Shown: positions 22,462 to 30,924, counted from the first letter of the stretch. The stretch: 64,000 bases of DNA from Phytophthora colocasiae (GCA_018806915.1 JAGKQI010000098.1:310001-374000); one strand, 5' to 3'. Program-made: numbers and translations. Notes: generated by a model from the sequence alone, not told the origin.

Positions 22462-25382
22462 TCCAGGTAAACGGGATAAAGCATCTGCACCAACGTTGCT
22501 CTCCCTTTAATGTAATGGAGTCGAGGGCCAAACTCCTCAATCTCCAGCCGCCAACGCAGCATCTGGATATTGTTGAAGGTCCCGTAAGTCAAATTCAAAT
22601 GGTCGGTATGGATGTGTACTTCTTGACCCAAGAGCATCGTCCGGTATTCGCGAAGGACCAGAAGAATGCTGAGCAACTCCAGTCTGTTGGCAGGATACTT
22701 CCTCTGTGTCTCAGTGCACTTCTTGCTCCAAAACGCTAGCGGTCTACCGTCCTGCGTGATCACTGCTCCAAGTTGATATCCAGAAGCGTCAGTGAAAATG
22801 TGAAAGGGTTGTCCATACGACGGAAACGCGAGCTCCACGGTCTGCGCCATCACATCTTTCATCTCTTCAAATGCACGCTGGTGCAGGTCAGTCCACTGGT
22901 ACTTCGTTTGCGGGGACGTTAACGCTGTCAGTGGCGCGAGAATGTGCGCTCGGCGTGGCCACATATCTCGATAGTAGTTGACCATGCCAATGAAGCGTCG
23001 AAGCTGTCGGCGTGTGCTTGGCGCACCAATCGCCTGAATGGCGGAGACTTTATCGTGCAGTGGTTGTACTCCAGTGGTGCTGACCTTATAGCCGAGATAT
23101 GCAACGCTGTTGGTACACAGCTTCATCTTCTTCGGGTGGATCGTTAGGCCACGGTCCCGCAAACGGCGAAATACTTCTCGCAGGTGCTCCATGTGCTCGT
23201 CGAAAGACGACGACATCACAATAAAGTCATCTAAGTACACCCAGACGTAGTCGAGATCTCCAAGTGTTTCATTCATCACGGCCTGAAACTCGTCAGGCGC
23301 AGTTGCCACGCCCATCGGAAGCCGGTTGAAAACAAACTTGCCAAAAGGAAATACAATGGCTGTAGCTGCACGGCTGCTCTGGGCAAGAACTCGAGCGTAG
23401 TACCCCATCGGTACGTCGAAAGCGGATATGTACTTGCAGCTCTGGAACTGTCGGAGCATTTCTGCAATCACCGGCAGCGGAAAGAATCGACGCAGCAGCA
23501 ACGCGTTGAGGCGCCGAAAGTCACATAATAGTCGAATGCTGCCGTCCTTTTTCAGGATGATGAATGCTGGAGAAGCCCATGGCGATGAGTTGTCTGGTGA
23601 TAGCACGTCCAGCTGAACGAGTCGATGGATCTCTTGCTTGGTCGCTGCTAAGTGGACATTTGGAACTGGGTACGGTCTGCACACGAACGGCGTAGCATCC
23701 TTCGGTAGCGGTAGTTCGTACGGATCTCCGGTTATCTTCCCCAGTTTACCAGAAGCAACCTCGTAAAACTCGATCAGCAACGAAACCAAACTGTGGATCT
23801 CGCTGTCGGACAGGCGAGTCTTGTCAATCATGTCCTCAAGCTGGACATCTCCACAGTCAGTTGCCACCGCAATTTCCACGGGGCACGCAGGTTCGTCCTT
23901 CGACTGGTACGGAACCAGACCGGGCTTGCGTCTGGGGGCTCGTTGCTTTGGCATTGGAACACGTAGACCATCCCATTCGAGCTCCTTGCTCGAGAACAAC
24001 AAGTCGATGCCTTGGTCCGCGAAGAAATCCTTCCCCAAGATCACCGCGTACAGGAGTCGCGGTGCTACACGGAACTTGTGTGTGCACACTCTCTTCGTCG
24101 AGAAAAGCGGCAAAGCTAGTTGGGTTGTCGCTGTGTGGGTTGTTTTCCCAACTGACGTGTCGGCCTGTTTGAACCTCGCTTCCTCGGCGTGCAGCACTAA
24201 ATTTTCCCGAACTTGGTCTACGACACGTTGGTCGACAGCAGAACGAGAGCAGCCAGTGTCAATCAACGCGGTGAAGGGAGTTGACCCGATGCGCACCTCT
24301 ATCTCCATCACCGGTACGCTTTCGCTGCGCTCGCTTGGCACTCGTGTCCCAATCAGTGGCGCTAGCGACGTCGTCTCTGCGCTGCAGGTTTTCGAGGTGA
24401 AGTTCATCGCGTTATTCTCATCGGCTTCGTAGAAGCGGAGCGCATTCAGCTCTTCCTCATGTTGCTTCTTCATGGTTTCCATCATTACAGACATCTGGTT
24501 GATCTGCTCCTGCATCGCCGCAAAGTGTTCTTGTGCTGGGCGGTTCTGTTGCCTTGGCTGCCCGTTCCGCGGGCGGTACGCCGGCGAAGAGGGATCTCGG
24601 AAACATTGCTGCTGCGTATGGTTGTTGCGCTTGCAGTAAGTGCAAAACTTATTTTCGTGATGGCTTTTGTTTTGGCCCTTGTGCTGGCCTCGTCCCGGAC
24701 GTGCGTCACTTTTTTGCTGTTGTTGCTGTTTTCCACCGTTATTATTCGGTTTGGTGGCGGCATTGCTGTCGTGGGCCGAGCGCCGTCTGCTTCGAAGCGC
24801 TTCTCGCTCTTTTTCACTCCTCTCGATCAGCTGAAATTGCAGCTCCAGTCCCGCGAAGTTCCAGGTACGCGAAAGTCTAGTGACTTCAATCTGCCACTCG
24901 ATGGGCATGCCGTTCTTGTACAAGCGTACCAGATCTGCTTCTGGTATGGCTTCGTTCTCATCAATGAACGTGATCATCCGGTTGAGCTTTCGAAAAGCTC
25001 TACTATACTCTCGGACCGTCATGGACGGAGTTTTCCGGAGGTCCATTAGCTCGTCGATGATCATTGCCCGAGTTCCAGGGGGGCAACGGGTCATCGTTAG
25101 TTGTCGAAGGGCATATACAGCGACGTCAGGGTGCTCCAGTTGCTCCTCCGCCACCAAGTCGTTAAACATCAGCAGGTTATCGTCGAAGAGAAGGACTTGA
25201 ATGTCCTCGACAAACGCGAATTGGTCTTCTTCAGTCTGCTGATAGCCCATAAAGACGTAGTATTCTGACAGTCTCAGCAACCACTCCAACCAGTCCTTCC
25301 AGGTGCCGTCCCGGAAGACTGGTACGCGCTTCTTGATCGTCGCGCCGTTGGTCTTCACCTTCTCGAAGGTAACTTCCTCCAT
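22422..25382 (-). CDS. Gag-protease-RT-RNase H polyprotein of element 2
   Basis: 986 residues in one frame from ATG 25382. Capsid-like region at about 1-200; a Gln/Arg-rich nucleocapsid with one zinc knuckle (CTYCKRNNHTQQQC) at about residue 245; protease active site LIDTGCSRSAVDQ near 380; RT with FIILKKDGSIRLLCDFR, RLPMGVATAPDEFQ and VWVYLDDFIVMS (YLDD) near 600-720; and RNase H with IFTDASGYQLGAVI and HTDHLNLTYG near 850-950. Gag and Pol are fused in one frame without a stop. The last 20 or so codons after YIKGRATL are out-of-frame sequence, because the true continuation lies in the integrase frame. Confidence 0.93.
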   Translation of the reverse strand: MEEVTFEKVKTNGATIKKRVPVFRDGTWKDWLEWLLRLSEYYVFMGYQQTEEDQFAFVEDIQVLLFDDNLLMFNDLVAEEQLEHPDVAVYALRQLTMTRCPPGTRAMIIDELMDLRKTPSMTVREYSRAFRKLNRMITFIDENEAIPEADLVRLYKNGMPIEWQIEVTRLSRTWNFAGLELQFQLIERSEKEREALRSRRRSAHDSNAATKPNNNGGKQQQQQKSDARPGRGQHKGQNKSHHENKFCTYCKRNNHTQQQCFRDPSSPAYRPRNGQPRQQNRPAQEHFAAMQEQINQMSVMMETMKKQHEEELNALRFYEADENNAMNFTSKTCSAETTSLAPLIGTRVPSERSESVPVMEIEVRIGSTPFTALIDTGCSRSAVDQRVVDQVRENLVLHAEEARFKQADTSVGKTTHTATTQLALPLFSTKRVCTHKFRVAPRLLYAVILGKDFFADQGIDLLFSSKELEWDGLRVPMPKQRAPRRKPGLVPYQSKDEPACPVEIAVATDCGDVQLEDMIDKTRLSDSEIHSLVSLLIEFYEVASGKLGKITGDPYELPLPKDATPFVCRPYPVPNVHLAATKQEIHRLVQLDVLSPDNSSPWASPAFIILKKDGSIRLLCDFRRLNALLLRRFFPLPVIAEMLRQFQSCKYISAFDVPMGYYARVLAQSSRAATAIVFPFGKFVFNRLPMGVATAPDEFQAVMNETLGDLDYVWVYLDDFIVMSSSFDEHMEHLREVFRRLRDRGLTIHPKKMKLCTNSVAYLGYKVSTTGVQPLHDKVSAIQAIGAPSTRRQLRRFIGMVNYYRDMWPRRAHILAPLTALTSPQTKYQWTDLHQRAFEEMKDVMAQTVELAFPSYGQPFHIFTDASGYQLGAVITQDGRPLAFWSKKCTETQRKYPANRLELLSILLVLREYRTMLLGQEVHIHTDHLNLTYGTFNNIQMLRWRLEIEEFGPRLHYIKGRATLVQMLYPVYLECRPNWGRSLMKM

Positions 25383-25438
25383 CTTGGTGTGCCTTACGCG
25401 TGGGTGGTGCGGCTTGCCAGTTGCAAACTAGGCTATAG

Positions 25439-25454
25439 TTTTGCTTAAGCAAAA
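25439..25454. repeat. 16-bp palindrome at the primer-binding position of element 2
   Basis: TTTTGCTTAAGCAAAA is a perfect palindrome directly touching the 5' LTR at 25455. It shares the TTGCT..AGCAA core with the palindrome of element 1 while the centre differs (TTAA instead of CGAG... arms), so symmetry is kept despite sequence change. Confidence 0.75.
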
Positions 25455-25674
25455 TGTCACCAGTTGCTTGGTGATTGTTGTAGTTGAATGTAAAATGGGA
25501 ACTAAATGTATTCATGGTGGTTTGAGTGTTTTCTTCTAGCTTCTCTACCTACTCCTGCGATGGCTGGTGGGCAGGCGCTAGAGCACACTAACCACTCAAG
25601 TCCTTGTTGGACAGGCCTTGGTTGAAGTGCCGTTCCACTCTTGCGCGCGTCACAGATTGTTGGCTCCGCTGACA
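25455..25674 (-). repeat. 5' LTR of element 2
   Basis: 220-bp terminal repeat, followed by the CGCGT target duplication and the 5' half of the split SNRNP35 copy. Confidence 0.95.
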
Positions 25675-26046
25675 CGCGTAGCCTTTCGACTTGTCTGTCT
25701 TCTTGTCTCGAACCAGTCGAAGTCTCCTAATTGCTCCGTAGGCACTGAAGAACCGTCGTATAGTCTCCTCCGTCGTGCCGAACGATAGTCGACCCACGAA
25801 GAGCGTGCAATATGGGTCGCCCTGGATCTGAGGGTCTTTTGAAGCGTCAAAAGTGGCGTTCAGAGCACGTTTAAGCCCCTTGTCGTGCGGGACAGTGTCC
25901 GTACCATCGATGCTGCCGATCTGGATGGGGTCGTACTCCTGTGCAAACCACCCACGATGACTATAGTGCTGTCTAGTGTCTAACCGTTTGGTTCTATCGC
26001 GACTTCTGCTTCTGCTTCTGCTTCTTCGTTTCTTGCCATGCGCCAT
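25675..26046 (-). pseudogene. SNRNP35 second copy, 5' half
   Basis: Begins at ATG 26046 ([12 protein letters not shown], one codon shorter than the parent in the Arg/Ser run) and is almost identical to 10150-10510 up to KGYA of RNP1, where element 2 interrupts it. About 20 bp of upstream sequence (ATTGCAATTAATT) is also shared with the parent, with a small insertion before the ATG. With the element in place neither half encodes a complete RRM. Confidence 0.93.
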
Positions 26047-26135
26047 AATGAATTAATTGCAATCAAAAGTATGAAACCCGCATATAGCCTGGTATCATGC
26101 TGTAGGGGAGGTTGGGCATGTTAAAGCGATTGAGC

Positions 26136-27240
26136 ATGAAGATGGCGTATGCAGCCACTGCAGCTTCAGCGCTGCGCGTGGCGCTGCTGACAGACGTGGA
26201 GGGCAACTGGCAGTATATGCGCCATGCTTGTGTTTGGCGGCGACGCTGGTGATAAAGGAGACCAAACGCTCCAGTACGATACGTTTTACTTCGGAGTGGT
26301 AGTACTGAGGCATTAGACTCACATAATGTTCACTGCAGGTGCTATGAGCAGCTCGTAAGGCTTAAAAAGCGTCATCCAGACCGCGTTGTGCTACTTGTGG
26401 GCAATCGCGATGTGGACAAGATGCGATTTACATCAGAACTGCACGACTCGGAGATGGACCTAGACTCCATGGCCACAGGTTAGTAATCTGTAGTTATTGA
26501 ATCTTTGTAGACGATCTAACGGATTACTTTTTCACTGTGAAGAGATTCTAGAGGGGCCCGTGTGGGTGCCTACAGACAAACGTGTGACGCTGAAGAGATT
26601 CTTAGCAGATCTGCATGGTGAAAATAAAGACGTTGCTATCGAAGAGATGAACACCAAAGTGAACCGACTGAAATGGATGCTCGAACACACGATGGGGGCC
26701 CAAGGTGACTTTGAGAGACGCCGAGCCGAGTTGAAATTACGCAAAGCCGTCGGTGACCAGGCCGACGTGACAGATAAGGACGTTGTCAAGTCTTACACGG
26801 ACAGTGTTAAAGAGGGAGGGGTGTTGTACGAGTATTTACTGCATGGAAGCCTGGCATTCGTGGCACACCAGACACTTTTTGTGCATGGAGGTATCATAAA
26901 CGGCGACCAGGATGCCAGTTTTTCAGCTCTTGGCAGGGTGCCTGACGAGCCTTCGAAACGCTTCGACTCGGTGTTGGAATGGGTAGAGGAGCTGAACGCC
27001 TGGTATCGACGTCAAGTTCAGGGATGGATCGAGCACCCAACGTGGAATGAAGACCGCTCGTCGCGTGGTGGAAACGAATTGCTCAAGTATGTTTTGCCTG
27101 ATTACACTGGTAGTGTTGTCATGGGACGACACCTTTTGCCGTCAGGAATGTCGGGCAGTTGCGGCAACTGCAGCAACGACGAGATCTCTAATGTGCCTTC
27201 CGTCCTCCAAAACACCACTTACAAACACACGCCCGTCTAG
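26136..27240 (+). pseudogene. Calcineurin-like metallophosphatase, broken
   Basis: Relative of eukaryotic calcineurin-like phosphoesterases. The first exon from 26136 reads RVALLTDVEGNWQYM (metal-binding D of motif I). At about 26220 the frame changes directly to LVFGGDAGDKGD (motif II), without room for the roughly 40 residues that normally separate them, so an internal deletion with frameshift is likely. Introns at 26274-26338 and 26479-26542 splice cleanly, giving VVLLVGNRDVDKMRF (motif III, GNRD) and then VNRLKWMLEHTMG, TLFVHGGI, WNEDRSSRGG and VVMGRHLLPSGM. Beyond about 27150 family similarity ends and a stop follows at 27238; the final GHTP-type motif and carboxy-terminal part are missing. 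The break coincides with the start of the Fanzor-bearing segment. Confidence 0.7.
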
Positions 27241-27564
27241 CCCTAAACTTCCATGGATACTGGGTTCGCCTTGCGTACTGGGTTCACCATGCGTGTTTGT
27301 AAGGACTCCTCACTGAAGAGACAACGTTCCGAAGGTTCCGTCCCGATCGAATTCGCGAGGTTCGCAGCTGCGATGGATGCTCAGTAGAGAGCGCAAGTTT
27401 ACCCGAGTGCGCACCAGTCCCATTCTCCAACTTCCCGGCTTCTACCGAAGTCGGCCAAGACAGCGCGGATCTCGATGGCATCATTCAAGATCAGAAAGCG
27501 ACTGCGCAGAGACTTCGTCCCCCCAAGTGGATGGTTTCGGCAGGCTGTTGCTGACGAACTGTGA
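27241..27564 (+). other. Segment between the broken phosphatase and Fanzor: tandem repeat and open frame
   Basis: Two 18-bp tandem units (27258-27275 and 27276-27293, both starting TACTGGGTTC, two mismatches) are followed by GCGTGTTTGT (27291-27300), a near inverted copy of ACAAACACACGC at 27221-27232. From 27303 to 27533 a 77-codon frame is open, with protein-like content (for example PVPFSNFPASTEVGQDSADL and QRLRPPKWM). A GT at 27534 and AG at 27593-27594 with CTGAC at 27551-27555 would splice it in phase to the Fanzor frame at ISRPVQP. It lacks an ATG near its start. Confidence 0.45.
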
Positions 27565-29217
27565 ATGCCACTCGCAACGGCTGATGTCCCAAAGATTTCC
27601 CGTCCAGTTCAACCAAGAGTGCGGCGGGCACGGTTGAAGAGAAGCAGAAAACGTAAGAGGAAAAAGAAGCGAGGTGTCTATCCCAAGCGACCCAGGCGCT
27701 ACGAACACGGTCATGTCCCTGAACACTTCCGAGTTGTGGAGCCACTCCTCACATCATGGTTTGATGTGAGCAGCTACACTGAGGAGGCACGGCCATCTGG
27801 GTGGATGGCCCTAGCAGCTCCTGTGCCAGCCAGGACAACAGGCCCAGCTGATGCAACTGACACGAACACTTCCGATGAAGAGGAGCCTGGCAATCCTATC
27901 AACGCAGTTACTAAACTGCGCTTGTTTCCAACACCCATGCAAAAAGCCAAGCTCGATCAAATGTTTGCTACTAACCGGGCAATTTTCAACAAGATGGTTG
28001 CACTCTCAAGGAAGAACAAGGACGACAACACCAGCGAGTTGATGCTTAAGGTCCGCCCCATTGCTGTAGTAGAGAGCATGTCAAAGTTTTTCCGCAACAA
28101 CAGACGTGCTTTAGCTCGCCACAGAATGGTGAACGACGAAGTGCGGGATTCTGCATTTCAGGACTTCAAGAAAGCCGCTAAGTCATCGCGCGCACTATTT
28201 TTCAACCCGAGAGCTCGAGGAGAGAAGACGACGTTTCCCAAACTCAAGTTCAAAAGCAAGTATGATCCTTCAAACACGATAGAGATCAGGAGCCGCTCGA
28301 TCAGAGCCATCGATGTAGAAGGAGAGCAGCGAGTTCGCTTTCACCCCAGATTCTTCGGCCTGGCCAGGGGTGAAGGGATAACTATCCACGAACGTCTACC
28401 AGAGCTTACTGCGTCTGTTCGTCTTCAGCGCCTCCGTGAAGGAGAGGTCTATTTGATCGTTCCACGTGTCCGAGAGTTCCCACAGACATTCAGCAAGCGC
28501 GTGTGCGCAATTGACCCGGGGGTGCGCAACTTCGTCACAATGTACGACCCGAACGGTCGTACATTGTCGGTAACAGATTCTCATCGATTCTTGCGGAAGC
28601 GTTTTGAGGCAATCGACAGGATGAAGTCAACGCTCACGCAGCTGGAGAATGCGGCTAAAGAACGCTTTGAATCTAAAGATAATTCGGAGTCAAACTCTGG
28701 GACTGAACCCCGGAAGTCCAGCGATCATCGTCTTCGGTACCGGCTACGCAGGCAGATTCGTTACAGCTCCCGCAAAGTTACCCGTTGTGTTGCTGACATG
28801 CACCAGAAGGTTTCGAGTTGGTTAGCTACGCACTACCGTAGTGTTCTTCTCCCGTCGTTCCAAACTTCAGAAATGGTGGCCCGGTATACGCAGGAAGTAG
28901 CAACAGACGCTACACCTGATGTAGCCCCCACCAACATTCAAAAGAGGAAGATCCGTAGCCCTACAGCTAGAGCGATGCTGGCTCAAGCCCACTACCGCTT
29001 CAAAATGCTGTTAAAGTACAAGATGGAGCGTGCAGGCGGCCGGCTGTACGTGTGCGAAGAGGAGTACACCTCCAAGACTTGTTCGGGATGCGGAACAATC
29101 AAAGATAACCTGGGAGGCAGCGCGGTGTATCACTGCAACAGTTGCCTTGCTGTCTTCGACAGAGACGTGAATGCAGCCAAGAACATCTTTCATAAGAACA
29201 TGGGCCTGCTCATGTAG
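27565..29217 (+). CDS. Fanzor: eukaryotic TnpB/OrfB-like RNA-guided nuclease
   Basis: 550 residues. Fanzors are eukaryotic relatives of transposon TnpB proteins; studied members are RuvC DNA nucleases directed by a guide RNA encoded at the 3' end of the gene. Residues about 18-45 are a strongly basic, NLS-like block (RLKRSRKRKRKKKRG). A wedge/REC-like region follows from about 112 (TKLRLFPTPMQKAKLDQMF, FPKLKFKSKYD). RuvC-I is CAIDPGVRNFVTMYDP with D317. E498-E500 lie in YVCEEEYTSKTCSGCG. A CX2C-X14-CX2C zinc ribbon uses C506, C509, C524 and C527. RuvC-III is FDRDVNAAKNI with D534. The frame is uninterrupted and key residues are present, so it may be active. An in-frame TGA directly precedes ATG 27565; a spliced 5' extension is possible. 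No TnpA-like transposase is seen beside it. Confidence 0.92.
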   Translation: MPLATADVPKISRPVQPRVRRARLKRSRKRKRKKKRGVYPKRPRRYEHGHVPEHFRVVEPLLTSWFDVSSYTEEARPSGWMALAAPVPARTTGPADATDTNTSDEEEPGNPINAVTKLRLFPTPMQKAKLDQMFATNRAIFNKMVALSRKNKDDNTSELMLKVRPIAVVESMSKFFRNNRRALARHRMVNDEVRDSAFQDFKKAAKSSRALFFNPRARGEKTTFPKLKFKSKYDPSNTIEIRSRSIRAIDVEGEQRVRFHPRFFGLARGEGITIHERLPELTASVRLQRLREGEVYLIVPRVREFPQTFSKRVCAIDPGVRNFVTMYDPNGRTLSVTDSHRFLRKRFEAIDRMKSTLTQLENAAKERFESKDNSESNSGTEPRKSSDHRLRYRLRRQIRYSSRKVTRCVADMHQKVSSWLATHYRSVLLPSFQTSEMVARYTQEVATDATPDVAPTNIQKRKIRSPTARAMLAQAHYRFKMLLKYKMERAGGRLYVCEEEYTSKTCSGCGTIKDNLGGSAVYHCNSCLAVFDRDVNAAKNIFHKNMGLLM

Positions 29218-29303
29218 AGCTTCTCCATGCGTTTACCGGCGAAGCCTTCGTCGGGGAGACCTGTCCGCCAGCAGCCCTGCTTCTGGTGGACGAAATAGGC
29301 CCA
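29201..29303 (+). ncRNA. Candidate Fanzor guide-RNA scaffold (omega-RNA-like)
   Basis: The last codons and the 3' flank of the Fanzor gene can fold into a closed multi-branch structure. A 7-bp perfect helix pairs 29201-29207 (TGGGCCT) with 29297-29303 (AGGCCCA). Inside are three hairpins: GCTC/GAGC (29208-29211 with 29217-29220, loop 5), CCGGCGAA/TTCGTCGG (29236-29243 with 29247-29254, loop GCC, one G-U) and GTCCGCCAG/CTGGTGGAC (29263-29271 with 29283-29291, loop 11, one G-U). Overlap with the nuclease stop codon is the arrangement known for TnpB and Fanzor guide RNAs. The pairing is seen; the function is inferred. Confidence 0.5.
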
Positions 29304-29400
29304 AGAGTATCTAGGCTAGCTATAGCGATAGTTGTAGTTGGTAAACTAGGTAGACTCCTAAGGCGCAAAAATAGGTTGCGTACTTTGTCAAACAAAGAGC

Positions 29401-30924
29401 ATGACATTGGACACGCTGACTCGCGCGCAGGCAGAAGTAAGCCATGTCCGTCTTAAAAATTCGCTTGTCCAGACGTCGGAAACTTTTCGCGAACATTTCC
29501 GTAGTGAACAGGGGCTCTTTCGAACCATTCCTGTGTCGGATGCAGCTGCTGTAGGCTCTCGCCCCACAACTCGGTTGGGATCTCCATTCAAGAACACCCC
29601 CAAGCCGCAAGGGACAGCAATGATAGCTCTCGGACAAGAAGAAGATATTGTGCGCCTTGAGAGACTGAATCAATGCTGCAAGCGTGTGCGAATTTGGCGG
29701 CGGCAAGCTACCAACCCGCTTTTGCAGTACAAGCAGCAGCAACATGTCGGAGGGAAAGGCATTGGAATTGCTTCGAGTAACATGGCCACATCCAAGAAAC
29801 CCGAGCGTCGCATGCATCACTCTCTCTTAATGGCGCTGATCGTAGATATGTACGAGCAACGAATATTTAGCGAGATCGAAGACGCTGACAATTCGGTGGA
29901 TGGCATGACAATGGGGTATTCATCAGGCGGTACAAGTTTTCAGGAGAGCTTCCCCGAGTTCGTCGTGCGCTTTTTGTCGCAGAGATCGTCGAATCGGCGT
30001 TTTGCCGTGGATCAATTGCACAGCATTGTATCCACCGTTTTGCACTCTGCTTCAAATCACGCGCGCGTTCGGATCTTTGCTTCTCTCTGCGGCATCGACG
30101 ACAAGTTTAACCCACCAGAGAAAATCAAAATGTTTCTCCATATCCTGGAGAATCTGTACCGGAGCAAGGTTGCTGCTAACGTCTGTGCTTCAGGTGCAAA
30201 CACCGCTCGTGTCGAGGACATTGTTGCAATCGTTCCGTTGGCGGATGTGGTATTCCACAACGTTGGAATTGCACAGAATGTGGTTCAGGAGGTCATCGGC
30301 GATCTCTTTCGAGATAACTTCTTCTGGAATTTCCGCTTCTGGATAGCGCCATGCACCGAGTTGGGTGTGGATTGCTCATGGCCGCTTGGCGTGTGTGAAG
30401 AGCTCCAAGAGCGTGCGCTCACATTAGCTACACCATCACGGAACGCCTTGTTGAATTCGAATCGAAAGATCGATGGAGATGCCTTTCTTGAGCTTCTTCT
30501 TGATGCCTGGACAACTCGTGCAAACCATCTCAGTGCATTGCTGGAAACAGCAACCGATCGCGAGGAGAGTGCGGGCAGTGAGCTACTTCGTACACGTCAA
30601 GTAGTGCAAGAATCACGTATGCGCCACCGCCCAATGTCTGACGAAGAACAGCAGTTCTTTGACGAGCTAATCAACGAATACTGGAACGCCCCGGTGTCTT
30701 GGACCAGCTCTAAGGTGCAGGGTCGAATCGATGCATTAACGCCTCGGAGACCATTGACACAACTCCAGCAACTCTACGCAGCCTACGTAGCGGATCTTCC
30801 ACCTCCTCGACGACTATGGGAGTGGAGTAATTGGCGCTGGGAAACAGAATGGGAATGGGGGGCGCTGGTGATAACAAAGCTGCCGTTGAAGTTGGGTGCA
30901 CGAACGGAACATTGTGCTCTATAA
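29401..30924 (+). CDS. Unrecognised 507-residue protein
   Basis: Single open frame from ATG 29401, starting 98 bp after the Fanzor scaffold. I do not recognise a family. The first 60 residues look helical and polar; residues about 150-270 form an amphipathic, probably helical region (LLMALIVDMYEQRIF, FPEFVVRFLSQRSS, LHSIVSTVLHSASNHARVRIFASLCGI); residues 400-500 are acidic and helical, with a Trp-rich end (RRLWEWSNWRWETEWEWG). No signal peptide or membrane segment. Codon use resembles neighbouring genes and the length argues for a real gene, perhaps a cytoskeletal or flagellar protein specific to the lineage, but that is a guess. Upstream exons could have been separated by the Fanzor insertion. 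Confidence 0.6.
   Translation: MTLDTLTRAQAEVSHVRLKNSLVQTSETFREHFRSEQGLFRTIPVSDAAAVGSRPTTRLGSPFKNTPKPQGTAMIALGQEEDIVRLERLNQCCKRVRIWRRQATNPLLQYKQQQHVGGKGIGIASSNMATSKKPERRMHHSLLMALIVDMYEQRIFSEIEDADNSVDGMTMGYSSGGTSFQESFPEFVVRFLSQRSSNRRFAVDQLHSIVSTVLHSASNHARVRIFASLCGIDDKFNPPEKIKMFLHILENLYRSKVAANVCASGANTARVEDIVAIVPLADVVFHNVGIAQNVVQEVIGDLFRDNFFWNFRFWIAPCTELGVDCSWPLGVCEELQERALTLATPSRNALLNSNRKIDGDAFLELLLDAWTTRANHLSALLETATDREESAGSELLRTRQVVQESRMRHRPMSDEEQQFFDELINEYWNAPVSWTSSKVQGRIDALTPRRPLTQLQQLYAAYVADLPPPRRLWEWSNWRWETEWEWGALVITKLPLKLGARTEHCAL

Larger units (their letters stand above)
21060..25674 (-). mobile_element. Ty3/gypsy-type LTR retrotransposon, element 2 (young)
   Basis: 220-bp LTRs at 21060-21279 and 25455-25674 start TG, end CA and differ at two positions that I can see. 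The target duplication CGCGT is present at 21055-21059 and 25675-25679. A purine tract (minus strand of 21280-21291) precedes the 3' LTR. The interior encodes Gag-protease-RT-RNase H in one long frame and integrase in a second, shifted frame. It landed inside the second SNRNP35 copy. It belongs to the same family as element 1 in coding order and protein sequence, but its LTR sequence is different. Confidence 0.96.

Noticed and set aside
27565..29217. Bacterial contamination or IS605/IS607 insertion sequence
   Set aside because: The gene lies in contiguous intron-bearing eukaryotic sequence, has a basic NLS-like amino end and the shifted RuvC-II glutamate of Fanzors, and no tnpA is nearby.
27665..29300. 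CRISPR array or Cas12 system near the RuvC nuclease
   Set aside because: No spaced direct repeats; the protein has TnpB size and zinc ribbon, and the only tandem repeat (18 bp, two units) has no spacers.
29304..29400. Continuation of the phosphatase gene beyond the Fanzor
   Set aside because: No frame here matches the missing phosphatase end; the sequence is A/T-rich with short palindromes only.
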